The position numbers and the translations under genes were made by a program. Below, piece after piece: positions 43,701 through 51,885 of a DNA stretch of 64,000 bases. The stretch covers positions 1 to 64,000 of the forward strand of contig CACXVS010000002.1 of assembly GCA_902771155.1 (NCBI GenBank), in the 5' to 3' direction. The DNA is from an uncultured Prevotellaceae bacterium (GTDB taxonomy: Bacteria; Bacteroidota; Bacteroidia; Bacteroidales; Bacteroidaceae). The notes under the pieces are model-generated. The model was given only the letters and a program-made list of their open reading frames with translations. It was not told the DNA's origin and searched no databases. Within the stretch, counting starts at the first letter, position 1. The number at the start of each line of letters is the position of its first letter.

Positions 43701-46700
43701 CGCAGCAGTTTCTCAACGGTGGTGCCTACAGGAAGAGAAGCAAAGACTTATACCGTTTACTATAAAGTGGTGGGCGATAGTAACCACGATGATAGTGAAG
43801 TGGGGTCTGTTGACGTCACCATTGCTCCTAAGACACTGTCGGATCCGGAGATCGTGCTCACTCCCTCTTCTTTCGTTTATGACGGAACGTCGAAGGAACC
43901 TGTCGTGACAGTGAAAGATGGTGATATCGTAGTCCCTGCCTCGGAATATACCATCACTTATTCCAACAATAAGGATGTGGGATCCGGCACGGTAACCATC
44001 ACAGACAACGAGGGCGGTAACTATAATGTCAGCGGCACTGCCAACTTCAGTATTACGAATGCCAGTGCTACTGTGACACCGCCTACGGCCAAGACGGGAT
44101 TGGTCTATAACGCGAAGCCCCAACAGTTGGTATCGGCGGGTATTGTAGCTGGCGGTACCATGGAGTACAGCCTCGACGATAAAACGTATTCCACGGAGGT
44201 TCCAACGGGAACGAATGCCCAGCAATATACGGTGTTTTACAGGGTTAAGGGTGACGAGAACCATGGCGACAAGGAGGCAGCTTCGGTAATGGTTACCATC
44301 AGCGCGAAAACGGTTAGCAATCCCATCATCACGCTGGGAACGACATCCTATGTCTATGACGGTAAGGAGAAAACGCCGGATGTGACTGTGAAAGACGGCG
44401 AGAACCTGGTGGACGCCTCGGAATATACTGTCACATATACCGATAATATTAATGTAGGAACGGCCATGGCAGTCGTCTCGGATAAGGACGGTGGCAACTA
44501 TATCGTCAACGGTTCTAAATCTTTCAGTATTGTCAATGCCAATGCCGACGTGACTCCGCCTACCGCCAAGGAAGACCTGATATATAATGGTGAAGAGCAG
44601 CAGTTGCTGAAAGCCGGTAGCGTGAAAGGAGGAACGATGGAGTACAGTCTCAATAACGCCTCTTTCACCACAGAGATTCCTACAGGATTGGAGGCTAAAG
44701 TGTATAAGGTTTATTATAGGGTAAAGGGCGACAGTAACTATTCTGACGAGGAGGCTGCCACGTTGTCGGTAACCATCAGTCCGAAGACTGTTGATCAACC
44801 GACAATCATCCTGACTCCTTCAAGCTTCACCTATGATGGTAAGGAAAAGATGCCGGCCGTAACGGTTGTCGATGGCGAAACGACGGTTCCTTCAACAGAA
44901 TACACCGTCAGCTATTCTGACAATACTGCTGTGGGTACGGCTAAGGTAACCATTGCGGATAAGGAGAATGGCAACTATACCGTCAGCGGTACGGCCAGCT
45001 TCAGTATCGTCGCTGCTGTGGCTGGTGTCACGTTCCCCGAAGTGAAGTCCGGTCTTGTCTATAACCGGTCTGCCCAGGAACTGATTACTGCGGGCAAGGC
45101 TGCTGGTGGTACGATGGAATACAGCCTTGACGGAAAGACTTACTCTACGAGCATTCCTACAGGTACTGATGCCAAGGAATATACGGTGTACTTCAAGGTG
45201 GTAGGCGATGATAATCATGAGAGCATGGCTGCCCAGACACTGGTGGTATCGATTAGTCCGAAGGCATTGGCAAGTCCTGTGGTTGAATTGTCGGAAAAGT
45301 CATTCATTTTCGATGGCACCCCGAAGGAGCCTACCGTGACGGTGAAAGATGAAGACGCAGTGGTGCCCGCCTCGGAATATACCATTGAATATACAGATAA
45401 TGTCAATGTAGGTACAGGAAAGGTGACTGTTAATGATAAGGATGGTGGCAACTATGTCGTCAACACCACTGCAACATTCAGCATCCTGATGGCGGGGACT
45501 GGCGTGATGCCGCCAGAGCCGAAGACGGGACTTGTGTATAATGGTAAGGCCCAGCTGTTGATCACGGCAGGCAGTGCCGAGGGTGGCACGATGAAGTACA
45601 GCCTGGATAAGAACACCTTTAGCACGGAGATTCCTACAGGCACCGATGCCAAGCAATATACGGTGTATTATATGGTGGATGGCGACGAGAATCACTCCGA
45701 CAGTGATTCGGGATCGGTAGATGTTACCATTAGTCCTAAGACATTGAATGAGCCTCAGATCATATTGGAGCCGGCGAACTTCATCTACGACGGCGTGGAA
45801 AAGAAGCCGACCGTTACGGTGATGGACGGCGAAACGACGGTTCCTTCAACGGAATACACCGTCAGCTATTCCAACAATCTGGAGGCAGGAACTGCTACGG
45901 TGACTGTCACAGATAATAAAGGTGGCAATTATACTGTAAGCGGTACGGCTCAATTCAGTATTATTACCGCTGTGGCTGGCGTTACACTGCCTACAGCCAT
46001 TTCCGGTCTCGTCTATAATGGTTCTGCTCAGGAGCTGATCGTGGCGGGTAGTACTGTAGGTGGCACAATGGAGTACAGTCTTGACAACAAGAACTATTCC
46101 ACCAAGGTCCCCACAGGCAAGGATGCTAAGCAATATACCGTATATTTCAAGGTTGTAGGCGATGACAACCATGCAAGTATGGATCCTGTTTCACTGACCG
46201 TAACGATTAGCTCTAAGTCGCTGACGAGTCCTGTCATTGAGTTGAATCCGTCACAATTCCTTTATGATGGTCAGGCCAAGGAGCCTGTGGTAACAGTGAA
46301 GGATGGCGAGGTGGTGGTTCCCGCCTCGGAATATACCGTCAGCTATTCCAATAATGTTAATGTTGGAACTGCTACGGTAACTATCAAGGATAAAACTGGT
46401 GGTAATTATGTTATCAGTGCTACGGCAACCTTCCGTATCTATGACCCGAACAGTGGTTTTGTTGCACCAGTGGCGCTTTCCGGACTTGTCTATAATGGTA
46501 ATGCTCAGGAACTGGTGATGGCAGGTACGGGTGTAGATGGTGTCATGAAGTACAGCCTTAATAATAAGAACTATTCTACAGACATACCCAAGGCAACTGA
46601 TGCGGGTAACTATAGGGTATATTATAAGGTTGTCAATGAAGAGAACAACATTGAGAGAAACGCTGGTTCGGTGAGCGTTACCATCAGTCCGAAGACCACA

Positions 46701-47621
46701 GTTCTCTCTGTAACGATTCAGGGTGCGCCAGAGTCTGTACCCACGGTTAAGGTGAATGATCCGCAGGGCAATCTGCTGTCATCAGGCGATTACACGTACG
46801 AGATAACAGATTCGAAAGGTCATGTGGTGACGCCGGTAGGCAACCATCTGGATGCCGGCGACTATGTGATAACAGTAACACCGGCGGGCAATTACACCGG
46901 ACCTTCTGTATCTACGTCGTTCCACGTCAGGAGGGCCTATACATTCGTCTTTACGATGCACTCCGACCTCATCGGTGTCTGCTTGCCATACAACAGAGAT
47001 GTACCTAACGGCTATCATGTCTATTATTTCGACCGGAAGGGTGCCGACGGCAATCCTGTGTTCAAGCGCATCCTGCTTGATAAGCTGTCGGGAGGTGAGC
47101 CTTATCTGTTGAGGTATGTGGGCTCGTCGTCATCGACTCGTGCCGAGCGTGTCGTCGATCTATCGCCGAGCAGTCCTGGACTGATTGACTTGTCGATACA
47201 GATTCGTAGTACGGTAAACCAGAATATGGTGTTTACGGGTACTTTCGACGACATGACCAATACCAAGGGCTTGAGCGAGGGCGCCTATCTGCTTCAGCCT
47301 GACCATACATGGAAGCCTTTGGACCGTAGTGCGGCATCCGATGGCGACGGCATCTGCCTGGAGGCATTCTCGGCCTATATCCGTTATAAGGACCGCACAA
47401 CGCCGGAACCTTCTCTGTCATCGACTCTTGAGCCCAAGAGAAGTGACGATCCCGACGACCCGGATAATCCAGATACAGGCTTTAATGCATTTATCCTGGA
47501 AGACGAGAACGGGCATCAGGAGTGGTTCGACCTCAATGGTCGTCGTATCGAGGCTCCGCAGAAGGGCGTGAATATCCTTCGCACGGAAGATGGTAAGACC
47601 CGTAAGGTCGTGATTCGTTAA
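40767..47621 (+). CDS. Giant modular secreted protein with MBG-like repeats
   Basis: This protein of about 2284 residues starts at the ATG at 40767 with a signal peptide ([20 protein letters not shown], then AYA). Residues of the first 250 look like a right-handed beta helix with GLUG-like repeats ([32 protein letters not shown]). Next comes a long array alternating two module types: a YDG-started module with [13 protein letters not shown] and GGNYxVSGT motifs, and a [20 protein letters not shown] module with GGTMEYSLD and KGDxNH motifs. About ten of each can be counted. The C-terminus has a folded region, an acidic [10 protein letters not shown] linker and a final [19 protein letters not shown] segment resembling a type IX secretion sorting tail. 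It is probably a long surface stalk or adhesin; the ligand is unknown. Confidence 0.88.
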   Translation: MKRFLYTIVLMAGLFGGVSRAYALSGSGTSANPYTISSEADWKEIANSINNGNISASCNIKLEKDIAVYFTTPLHAIGGYIERPFKGTFDGQGHTLTIDLTWPAEYLAPFRIISDNAKIQNLRVDGTIKSSSNKFAGGIVGRSLLGNETISNCICSVTIDSSVNDDGSHGGIIGEVGNLYSDGYSPLTIENCLFAGKLLGSGTNNCGGFVGTGTNANCGNVEIKNCVFAPTEITMSRNGSATFSRATHTSYSNCYYITQFGDKNGRAQYSSSSSLSDKWVKDETNNPNRPYLETFASKVRVTGWVKGSYYNTVKIKRWNNISDYVGSAQPIFTFKSLDGGGYNSNQPPTSTSGHFIVTAVMPDNWTSTANFWVVEPPTANSLTYNRADQPLLTASTSPANAGTFYYIFNGSTSSTIPTAKEVGNYSVSFFVSFVGHSGYEDIGTSEYPAGSVDVTIAPKNVSAPTIELSQTTYTYDNTAKQPSVLSVKDGNDVIPTSEYSVSYSDNTNAGTNATVTVTDKEGGNYVVKGRATFTINPKEVSSPTIEIPATVTYTGSALTPTVTIKDGNTEIPSSEYTVSYSNNVNVGDEPVVTITDKTGGNYTVNSTTTTFTIVKAAPTYTAPTSKDPTYNMNVQELINPGSTNHGIFEYSTDGTNFTTSTTGLVGTDAKDYLIYYRIKGDSNHSDVGYNPSPALTLTVTIKPKPVSSPEILLSPNVYYYDGTAKTPAVTVRDEGVVIPSTEYTVDYGNNVNAGKVTVTLTDNPGGNYNVSGTQTFTIVAQAPTVTPPTAISGLIYNTKPQNLLMAGTAVGGTVEYSLDGTTYSTTIPQGQDAKQYPVYYRVKGDANHTDRDPVQLYVTISPKTVSSPTINLNPSSFTYDGTKKEPTVTVKDGETVIPASEYAVEYSNNVEVGTAMVIITDNTGGNYIVNGSTNFTILSAGSGITPPTAKTDLVYNGENQDLVTEGSASGGTMYYGLSRSSFSTVVPTGREAKTYTVYYKVVGDSNHDDSEVGSVDVTIAPKTLSDPEIVLTPSSFVYDGTSKEPVVTVKDGDIVVPASEYTITYSNNKDVGSGTVTITDNEGGNYNVSGTANFSITNASATVTPPTAKTGLVYNAKPQQLVSAGIVAGGTMEYSLDDKTYSTEVPTGTNAQQYTVFYRVKGDENHGDKEAASVMVTISAKTVSNPIITLGTTSYVYDGKEKTPDVTVKDGENLVDASEYTVTYTDNINVGTAMAVVSDKDGGNYIVNGSKSFSIVNANADVTPPTAKEDLIYNGEEQQLLKAGSVKGGTMEYSLNNASFTTEIPTGLEAKVYKVYYRVKGDSNYSDEEAATLSVTISPKTVDQPTIILTPSSFTYDGKEKMPAVTVVDGETTVPSTEYTVSYSDNTAVGTAKVTIADKENGNYTVSGTASFSIVAAVAGVTFPEVKSGLVYNRSAQELITAGKAAGGTMEYSLDGKTYSTSIPTGTDAKEYTVYFKVVGDDNHESMAAQTLVVSISPKALASPVVELSEKSFIFDGTPKEPTVTVKDEDAVVPASEYTIEYTDNVNVGTGKVTVNDKDGGNYVVNTTATFSILMAGTGVMPPEPKTGLVYNGKAQLLITAGSAEGGTMKYSLDKNTFSTEIPTGTDAKQYTVYYMVDGDENHSDSDSGSVDVTISPKTLNEPQIILEPANFIYDGVEKKPTVTVMDGETTVPSTEYTVSYSNNLEAGTATVTVTDNKGGNYTVSGTAQFSIITAVAGVTLPTAISGLVYNGSAQELIVAGSTVGGTMEYSLDNKNYSTKVPTGKDAKQYTVYFKVVGDDNHASMDPVSLTVTISSKSLTSPVIELNPSQFLYDGQAKEPVVTVKDGEVVVPASEYTVSYSNNVNVGTATVTIKDKTGGNYVISATATFRIYDPNSGFVAPVALSGLVYNGNAQELVMAGTGVDGVMKYSLNNKNYSTDIPKATDAGNYRVYYKVVNEENNIERNAGSVSVTISPKTTVLSVTIQGAPESVPTVKVNDPQGNLLSSGDYTYEITDSKGHVVTPVGNHLDAGDYVITVTPAGNYTGPSVSTSFHVRRAYTFVFTMHSDLIGVCLPYNRDVPNGYHVYYFDRKGADGNPVFKRILLDKLSGGEPYLLRYVGSSSSTRAERVVDLSPSSPGLIDLSIQIRSTVNQNMVFTGTFDDMTNTKGLSEGAYLLQPDHTWKPLDRSAASDGDGICLEAFSAYIRYKDRTTPEPSLSSTLEPKRSDDPDDPDNPDTGFNAFILEDENGHQEWFDLNGRRIEAPQKGVNILRTEDGKTRKVVIR
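42130..46690 (+). repeat. About ten tandem 0.45-kb coding repeats in the giant surface protein
   Basis: Each unit of about 150 codons encodes one YDG-type module plus one LVYNG-type module. Units share protein motifs but have drifted in DNA sequence, and only neighbouring blocks such as the GATGGCGAAACGACGGTTCC copies near 44870 and 45830 are close to identical. Copy number could vary by recombination between these blocks. Confidence 0.8.
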
Positions 47622-47638
47622 ACAAGCAATTGTTTCTT

Positions 47639-48469
47639 ATGGCAGCAGGAAAATGGATAGGAGGTTTTATCGGCTGGATGGCCGGAGGTCCGTTGGGCGC
47701 TCTGGCAGGTTACTTGCTGGGTTCGCTCTTCGACTCGATGCTCGACGGGGTGAATACGCCCGATAATTCCGGCACCTGGGGCGCAGGTTCTCAGCGCCAG
47801 CAGACGTATCAGGATTTTAACGACGCCTATCAGCAGGCCTATCGCCAACGCATGCAGCAGGGACAGCGCAACAGCTTCCTCTTCTCGTTGTTGGTGCTTT
47901 CGTCTTATATCATCAAGGCCGACGGCAAGGCCATGCACTCCGAGATGGAGATGGTGCGCCAGATGCTGCGCCAGAACTTCGGGCAGGATGCCGTCAGTCA
48001 GGGTAATGAGATCCTGAACAAGCTGTTCGACGAGCAGAGGCGCGAGGGCTGGCAGCAGTTCAAATCGACCGTGCGCCAGTGCTGCGGACAGATTAACCAG
48101 CAGATGGATTATTCGCAGCGCCTGCAGTTGCTGAACTTCCTGGCGATGGTGGCTCAGGCCGACGGCAACGTGCCTCAGAGTGAGATTACGGCCCTTAAGG
48201 AGTGCGCCCTGTGGATGGGGTTGCGCGAGAGTGAGGTCGATTCGATGCTCCATCTCGAAGGTAATACGCTGGAGGATGCCTATAAGGTGTTGGGCGTCAG
48301 TCCGAATGCTACCGACGAGGAGGTGAAGAAGGCCTACCGCAAACTCGCCCTCGAGCATCACCCTGATAAGGTGGCTGCCCTCGGTGAGGATGTGCGTAAG
48401 GCTGCCGAGAAGAAGTTCCAGGAGATTAATGCGGCGAAGGACCGCATCTGGAAAGCAAGAGGACTTTGA
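47639..48469 (+). CDS. TerB-like and DnaJ domain protein (DjlA-like)
   Basis: This 276-residue protein has a hydrophobic Gly-rich N-terminus ([20 protein letters not shown]) that may insert in the membrane. A TerB-like helical domain follows ([40 protein letters not shown]). The C-terminal J domain (about 210-276) has [19 protein letters not shown] and the HPD motif in LEHHPDKV that stimulates DnaK. This is the DjlA architecture. The ATG at 47639 is preferred over the TTG at 47630; it begins 17 bases after the giant protein gene. Confidence 0.92.
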   Translation: MAAGKWIGGFIGWMAGGPLGALAGYLLGSLFDSMLDGVNTPDNSGTWGAGSQRQQTYQDFNDAYQQAYRQRMQQGQRNSFLFSLLVLSSYIIKADGKAMHSEMEMVRQMLRQNFGQDAVSQGNEILNKLFDEQRREGWQQFKSTVRQCCGQINQQMDYSQRLQLLNFLAMVAQADGNVPQSEITALKECALWMGLRESEVDSMLHLEGNTLEDAYKVLGVSPNATDEEVKKAYRKLALEHHPDKVAALGEDVRKAAEKKFQEINAAKDRIWKARGL

Positions 48470-48624
48470 GAGATTGAAGATTGAAAATTGAAGATTGAAG
48501 ATTGGAATAAACACAGAGATACAGAGACACAGAGGAATAAGGAATAAGGTAAAAGGGTAAAAAGGTAAAAAACTCTGTACCTCTGTGTCTCTGGGTTGCA
48601 TAGAAGAATTAAAGTATTGAAGAA
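48470..48624. repeat. Composite intergenic repeats before queH
   Basis: The spacer contains three repeat types in series: GATTGAAGATTGAAAATTGA copies, an ACACAGAGATACAGAGACAC tract, GGTAAAA copies, then a CTCTGTACCTCTGTGTCTCT tract and GAATTGAA copies. CAGAGACACAGAGG (48522-48535) and CCTCTGTGTCTCTG (48580-48593) are a perfect 14-bp inverted pair. Confidence 0.75.
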
Positions 48625-49197
48625 TTGAAAAGACCGGTTATTGGTGTTCCTGAGGATTTGGAGGGCAAGGTGCTGTTGCACGCCTGTTGTGCACCTTGTT
48701 CTTCGGCTATCGTGGAGTGGATGGTGCAGCACGACATCCGTCCCACTATCTTCTACTATAATCCCAATATTTTCCCCCGCGAAGAATACGATATCCGTAA
48801 GCAGGAGAGTAAGCGTCATGCCGAGAGCCTTGGTCTGACCTGGATTGATGGTGACTACAACCATGAACAATGGCTGCACGACATTTGTGGATTAGAGGGA
48901 GAGCCAGAACGAGGCAGGAGGTGTGAACAATGCTTTACGCTCCGACTGACCGTTGCGGCTCAGAAGGCGAAGGAACTGGGCCTCAAGTACTTCACCACCA
49001 CATTGGCCTCAAGCCGTTGGAAGAGCCTCGAACAGATCGAACGTGCCGGCCACCAGGCAGAGCAGGCTGTCGTGGGGACCGTATTCTGGGCGCAAAACTG
49101 GCGCAAGGGTGGTCTTTATGAGCGTCGTAACCAACTGCTCAAAGCCTATGCCTTTTACAACCAGCAGTATTGCGGTTGCGAGTTCTCGAAAAGGTAA
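48625..49197 (+). CDS. queH: Epoxyqueuosine reductase QueH
   Basis: This 190-residue Fe-S enzyme carries out the last step of queuosine tRNA modification, reducing epoxyqueuosine. Family Cys motifs are all present: LLHACCAPCSSA near the N-terminus, RRCEQCFTLRL in the middle and YCGCEFS at the end, with YYNPNIFP and TTLASSRWKSLEQ between. No ATG lies near the N-terminus; the best start is the TTG at 48625, which falls inside a GAATTGAA repeat. It is the non-orthologous replacement for QueG. Confidence 0.92.
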   Translation: MKRPVIGVPEDLEGKVLLHACCAPCSSAIVEWMVQHDIRPTIFYYNPNIFPREEYDIRKQESKRHAESLGLTWIDGDYNHEQWLHDICGLEGEPERGRRCEQCFTLRLTVAAQKAKELGLKYFTTTLASSRWKSLEQIERAGHQAEQAVVGTVFWAQNWRKGGLYERRNQLLKAYAFYNQQYCGCEFSKR

Positions 49198-49239
49198 AAG
49201 GGTATAAAGGTAAAAAGGTATAAGGGTAAAAAAGTAAAA
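49194..49239 (+). repeat. GGTAAAA-type intergenic repeat after queH
   Basis: Copies of AAAAGGT(AT)AA run from the queH stop to the terminator before ffh. They match the element at 1071 and 33510. Confidence 0.7.
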
Positions 49240-49272
49240 AACGGGGCTAATGTTTGTCAGTCTCGTTTTTTT
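49240..49272 (+). terminator. Terminator after queH, overlapping the ffh promoter
   Basis: AACGGGGCT (49240-49248) pairs with AGTCTCGTT (49259-49267) using two G-T pairs, followed by TTTTT. The TTTG -33 box of the next promoter lies in the loop. Confidence 0.65.
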
Positions 49273-49284
49273 GTTGTACCTTTG
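49253..49284 (+). promoter_or_regulatory. Bacteroidetes-type promoter of ffh
   Basis: TTTG at 49253-49256 and TACCTTTG at 49277-49284 are separated by 20 bases, 23 bases before the ATG at 49308. Confidence 0.75.
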
Positions 49285-49307
49285 CGCTCTAAAATAATAA
49301 GATTGTT

Positions 49308-50672
49308 ATGTTTGAGAATTTATCTGATAGGTTAGAGAGATCGTTTAAGATACTGAAGGGTGAAGGCAAGATTACCGAGATCAATGTGGCCGAGACCCTG
49401 AAGGATGTGCGTCGTGCCCTGCTCGATGCCGATGTGAACTACAAGGTGGCCAAGACCTTTACCGATACGGTGAAGCAGAAGGCCCTTGGTATGAATGTGC
49501 TCACGGCCGTGAAGCCCAGTCAGCTGATGGTGAAGATTGTCCACGACGAATTGGCCGAACTGATGGGAGGCAAGGCAGCCGAGCTCAAGGTCGAGGGCCG
49601 TGCCGGTGCCCCAGCCATCATCCTGATGTCGGGTCTGCAGGGTTCTGGTAAGACTACCTTCAGCGGTAAGTTGGCCAACCTGCTTAAGACGCGCAATCAT
49701 AAGAAACCTCTGCTCGTGGCCTGCGACGTCTATCGTCCGGCAGCTATCGAACAGCTGAAAGTGGTGGGTGCGAGCGTAGGTGTGCCCGTTTATTCCGAGC
49801 CCGACAATAAGAACGTGGTCGAGATTGCCAACCATGCCATCCAGGAGGCCAAGGCTAAGGCCAACGACGTGGTCATCATCGATACCGCCGGTCGTCTGGC
49901 CGTCGATGAGGAGATGATGCAGGAGATCGAGACCCTGAAGAATGCCGTCAATCCCAACGAGACGCTCTTCGTGGTCGACTCCATGACTGGTCAGGACGCC
50001 GTGAATACTGCTAAGGAGTTCAACGACCGCCTTGATTTCGACGGCGTGGTGCTCACCAAGCTCGACGGCGATACCCGCGGTGGTGCAGCCCTCTCTATCC
50101 GTACGGTGGTTACCAAGCCCATCAAGTTTGTAGGTACGGGCGAGAAGATGGAGGCCATCGACGTGTTCCATCCCGACCGTATGGCCGACCGTATCCTCGG
50201 CATGGGCGATATCGTCAGCCTCGTGGAGCGCGCCCAGCAGCAGTACGACGAGGAAGAGGCCAAGCGCCTGGAGAAGAAGATCCGCAAGAACAAGTTCGAC
50301 TTCGACGACTTTATGGGTCAGATTCAGCAGATTAAGAAAATGGGTAATGTGAAGGATTTGGCAGCGATGATTCCCGGTGTGGGTAAGCAGATTAAGGACC
50401 TCGATATCGACGATGATGCCTTTAAGGGTATCGAGGCCATCATCAACTCCATGACCCCGAAGGAGCGCGCCAATCCCGACATTATCAACCAGAGCCGCCG
50501 CCGCCGTATCGCTGCCGGTTCGGGTACGAAGCTCGACGATGTGAACCGCCTGATGAAGCAGTTCGACCAGACGCGTAAGATGATGCGCATGGTGACGGGT
50601 ATGAACTCGTCGAAGATGGCCCAGATGGCCAACGCCATGAAGATGATGAAGGGTGGTATGCCGAAGTTTTGA
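49308..50672 (+). CDS. ffh: Signal recognition particle protein Ffh
   Basis: This 454-residue GTPase binds 4.5S RNA and signal sequences and delivers ribosomes to FtsY. The N domain is followed by the G domain with LQGSGKTTFSGKLA, DVYRPAAIEQLK, IIDTAGRLAVDEEMM and LTKLDGDTRGGAAL. The C-terminal M domain is Met-rich (MMRMVTGMNSSKMAQMANAM) and contains the RNA-binding RRRRIAAGSG loop. Length and motifs are normal. Confidence 0.97.
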   Translation: MFENLSDRLERSFKILKGEGKITEINVAETLKDVRRALLDADVNYKVAKTFTDTVKQKALGMNVLTAVKPSQLMVKIVHDELAELMGGKAAELKVEGRAGAPAIILMSGLQGSGKTTFSGKLANLLKTRNHKKPLLVACDVYRPAAIEQLKVVGASVGVPVYSEPDNKNVVEIANHAIQEAKAKANDVVIIDTAGRLAVDEEMMQEIETLKNAVNPNETLFVVDSMTGQDAVNTAKEFNDRLDFDGVVLTKLDGDTRGGAALSIRTVVTKPIKFVGTGEKMEAIDVFHPDRMADRILGMGDIVSLVERAQQQYDEEEAKRLEKKIRKNKFDFDDFMGQIQQIKKMGNVKDLAAMIPGVGKQIKDLDIDDDAFKGIEAIINSMTPKERANPDIINQSRRRRIAAGSGTKLDDVNRLMKQFDQTRKMMRMVTGMNSSKMAQMANAMKMMKGGMPKF

Positions 50673-50740
50673 TAATTGAAGATTGAAAATTGAAAAGACT
50701 CTGTGTCTTTGTGTTGTAATATAGAAACATCAAGATTGAA
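50673..50740 (+). repeat. GATTGAA and CTCTGTGT-type repeats before folD
   Basis: The spacer has AATTGAAGATTGAAAATTGA followed by CTCTGTGTCTTTGTGTTG and TAATATA. The same two-part arrangement precedes the gene at 51678. Confidence 0.7.
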
Positions 50741-51619
50741 ATGCAACTGATAGACGGAAAAGCAACGGCGGCAGCCATCAAGGCTGAGATTGCCGACGAG
50801 GTAAAAGAGATTGTAGCAAAGGGTGGCAAGCAGCCCCATCTGGCCGCCGTTCTGGTGGGCCATGATGGTGGTTCTGAGACCTATGTAAAGAATAAGGTGC
50901 TGGCTTGTGAGGCCTGTGGCTTTAAGAGCACCCTTATCCGCTTCGAGGCCGACATTACCGAAGAGGAGTTGCTGGCCTGTGTCGATCAGCTGAACAAGGA
51001 CGCCGATGTCGATGGCTTTATCGTACAGTTGCCCTTGCCCAAGCATATCGACGAGCAGAAGATTATCGAGGCAATCGACTACCGCAAGGATGTCGATGGC
51101 TTCCATCCCATCAATGTGGGGCGCATGGCCATCGGACTGCCCTGTTTCATCTCGGCCACGCCGCTGGGCATCATCACCCTGCTGAAGCGTTACGGCATCG
51201 AGACCAGCGGTAAGAAGTGTGTCATTCTGGGTCGTTCCAACATCGTGGGTAAGCCCATGGCCCAGCTCATGATGCAGAAGCAGTATGGCGATGCCACGGT
51301 TACCGTGTGCCACTCGCGCTCGAAGACCTTGAAGGAGGAGTGCCGTGCTGCCGATATCATCATCGCCGCCATCGGTCAGCCCGATTTTGTCACCGCCGAT
51401 ATGGTGAAGGAGGGGGCCGTCATTGTCGATGTGGGTACCACCCGTGTGCCCGATGCCACCCGCAAGAGCGGTTTCCGTCTGAATGGCGACGTGAAGTTCG
51501 ACGAGGTAGCGCCCAAGTGCTCATTCATCACGCCCGTTCCTGGTGGCGTGGGCCCCATGACCATCTGTTCGCTGATGAAGAATACCCTCGCCGCCGGCAA
51601 AAAGGAGTATTATAAATAA
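50741..51619 (+). CDS. folD: Bifunctional methylenetetrahydrofolate dehydrogenase / cyclohydrolase FolD
   Basis: This 292-residue cytoplasmic enzyme interconverts 5,10-methylene- and 10-formyl-tetrahydrofolate. Visible motifs are [16 protein letters not shown] with the active-site Tyr-x3-Lys, [15 protein letters not shown], the [13 protein letters not shown] block and the NADP-binding [14 protein letters not shown]. The C-terminal [18 protein letters not shown] is diagnostic. Length is normal. Confidence 0.97.
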   Translation: MQLIDGKATAAAIKAEIADEVKEIVAKGGKQPHLAAVLVGHDGGSETYVKNKVLACEACGFKSTLIRFEADITEEELLACVDQLNKDADVDGFIVQLPLPKHIDEQKIIEAIDYRKDVDGFHPINVGRMAIGLPCFISATPLGIITLLKRYGIETSGKKCVILGRSNIVGKPMAQLMMQKQYGDATVTVCHSRSKTLKEECRAADIIIAAIGQPDFVTADMVKEGAVIVDVGTTRVPDATRKSGFRLNGDVKFDEVAPKCSFITPVPGGVGPMTICSLMKNTLAAGKKEYYK

Positions 51620-51677
51620 TTGAAAATTGAAAATTGAAAATTGAAAAAACTCTGTATCTCTGTGTTGTAATATATTA
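51620..51677 (+). repeat. ATTGAAA and CTCTGTAT-type repeats before the TPR peptide gene
   Basis: AATTGAAAATTGAAAATTGA is followed by CTCTGTATCTCTGTGTTG and TAATATATTA, the second copy of the arrangement seen before folD. Confidence 0.7.
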
Positions 51678-51863
51678 ATGCTGATGACCGCACAAGAGTA
51701 TTACGAACTTGGTAACGAGGCCCGGAAGCATGGCCAGTGGCACGAAGCCATCAACCACTATATCCAGGCCATCGAGATCGACCCCGACAGTCCGGCTGTC
51801 GAGGCCAAGAAGATGCTCGACGACATCATGGCCTTCTACTGTAAGGATATGTATAATCCATGA
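51678..51863 (+). CDS. Small single-TPR protein
   Basis: This 61-residue acidic protein is almost entirely one tetratricopeptide repeat: AQEYYELGNEARKHGQWHEA and INHYIQAIEIDPDSPAVEAK have the canonical TPR spacing, followed by a third helix with KKMLDDIMAFYCKDMY. It would serve as a protein-interaction module, partner unknown. ATG at 51678 or 51684 may be used. Confidence 0.75.
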   Translation: MLMTAQEYYELGNEARKHGQWHEAINHYIQAIEIDPDSPAVEAKKMLDDIMAFYCKDMYNP

Positions 51864-51885
51864 CATCATAAAACCCTAAGACTAT

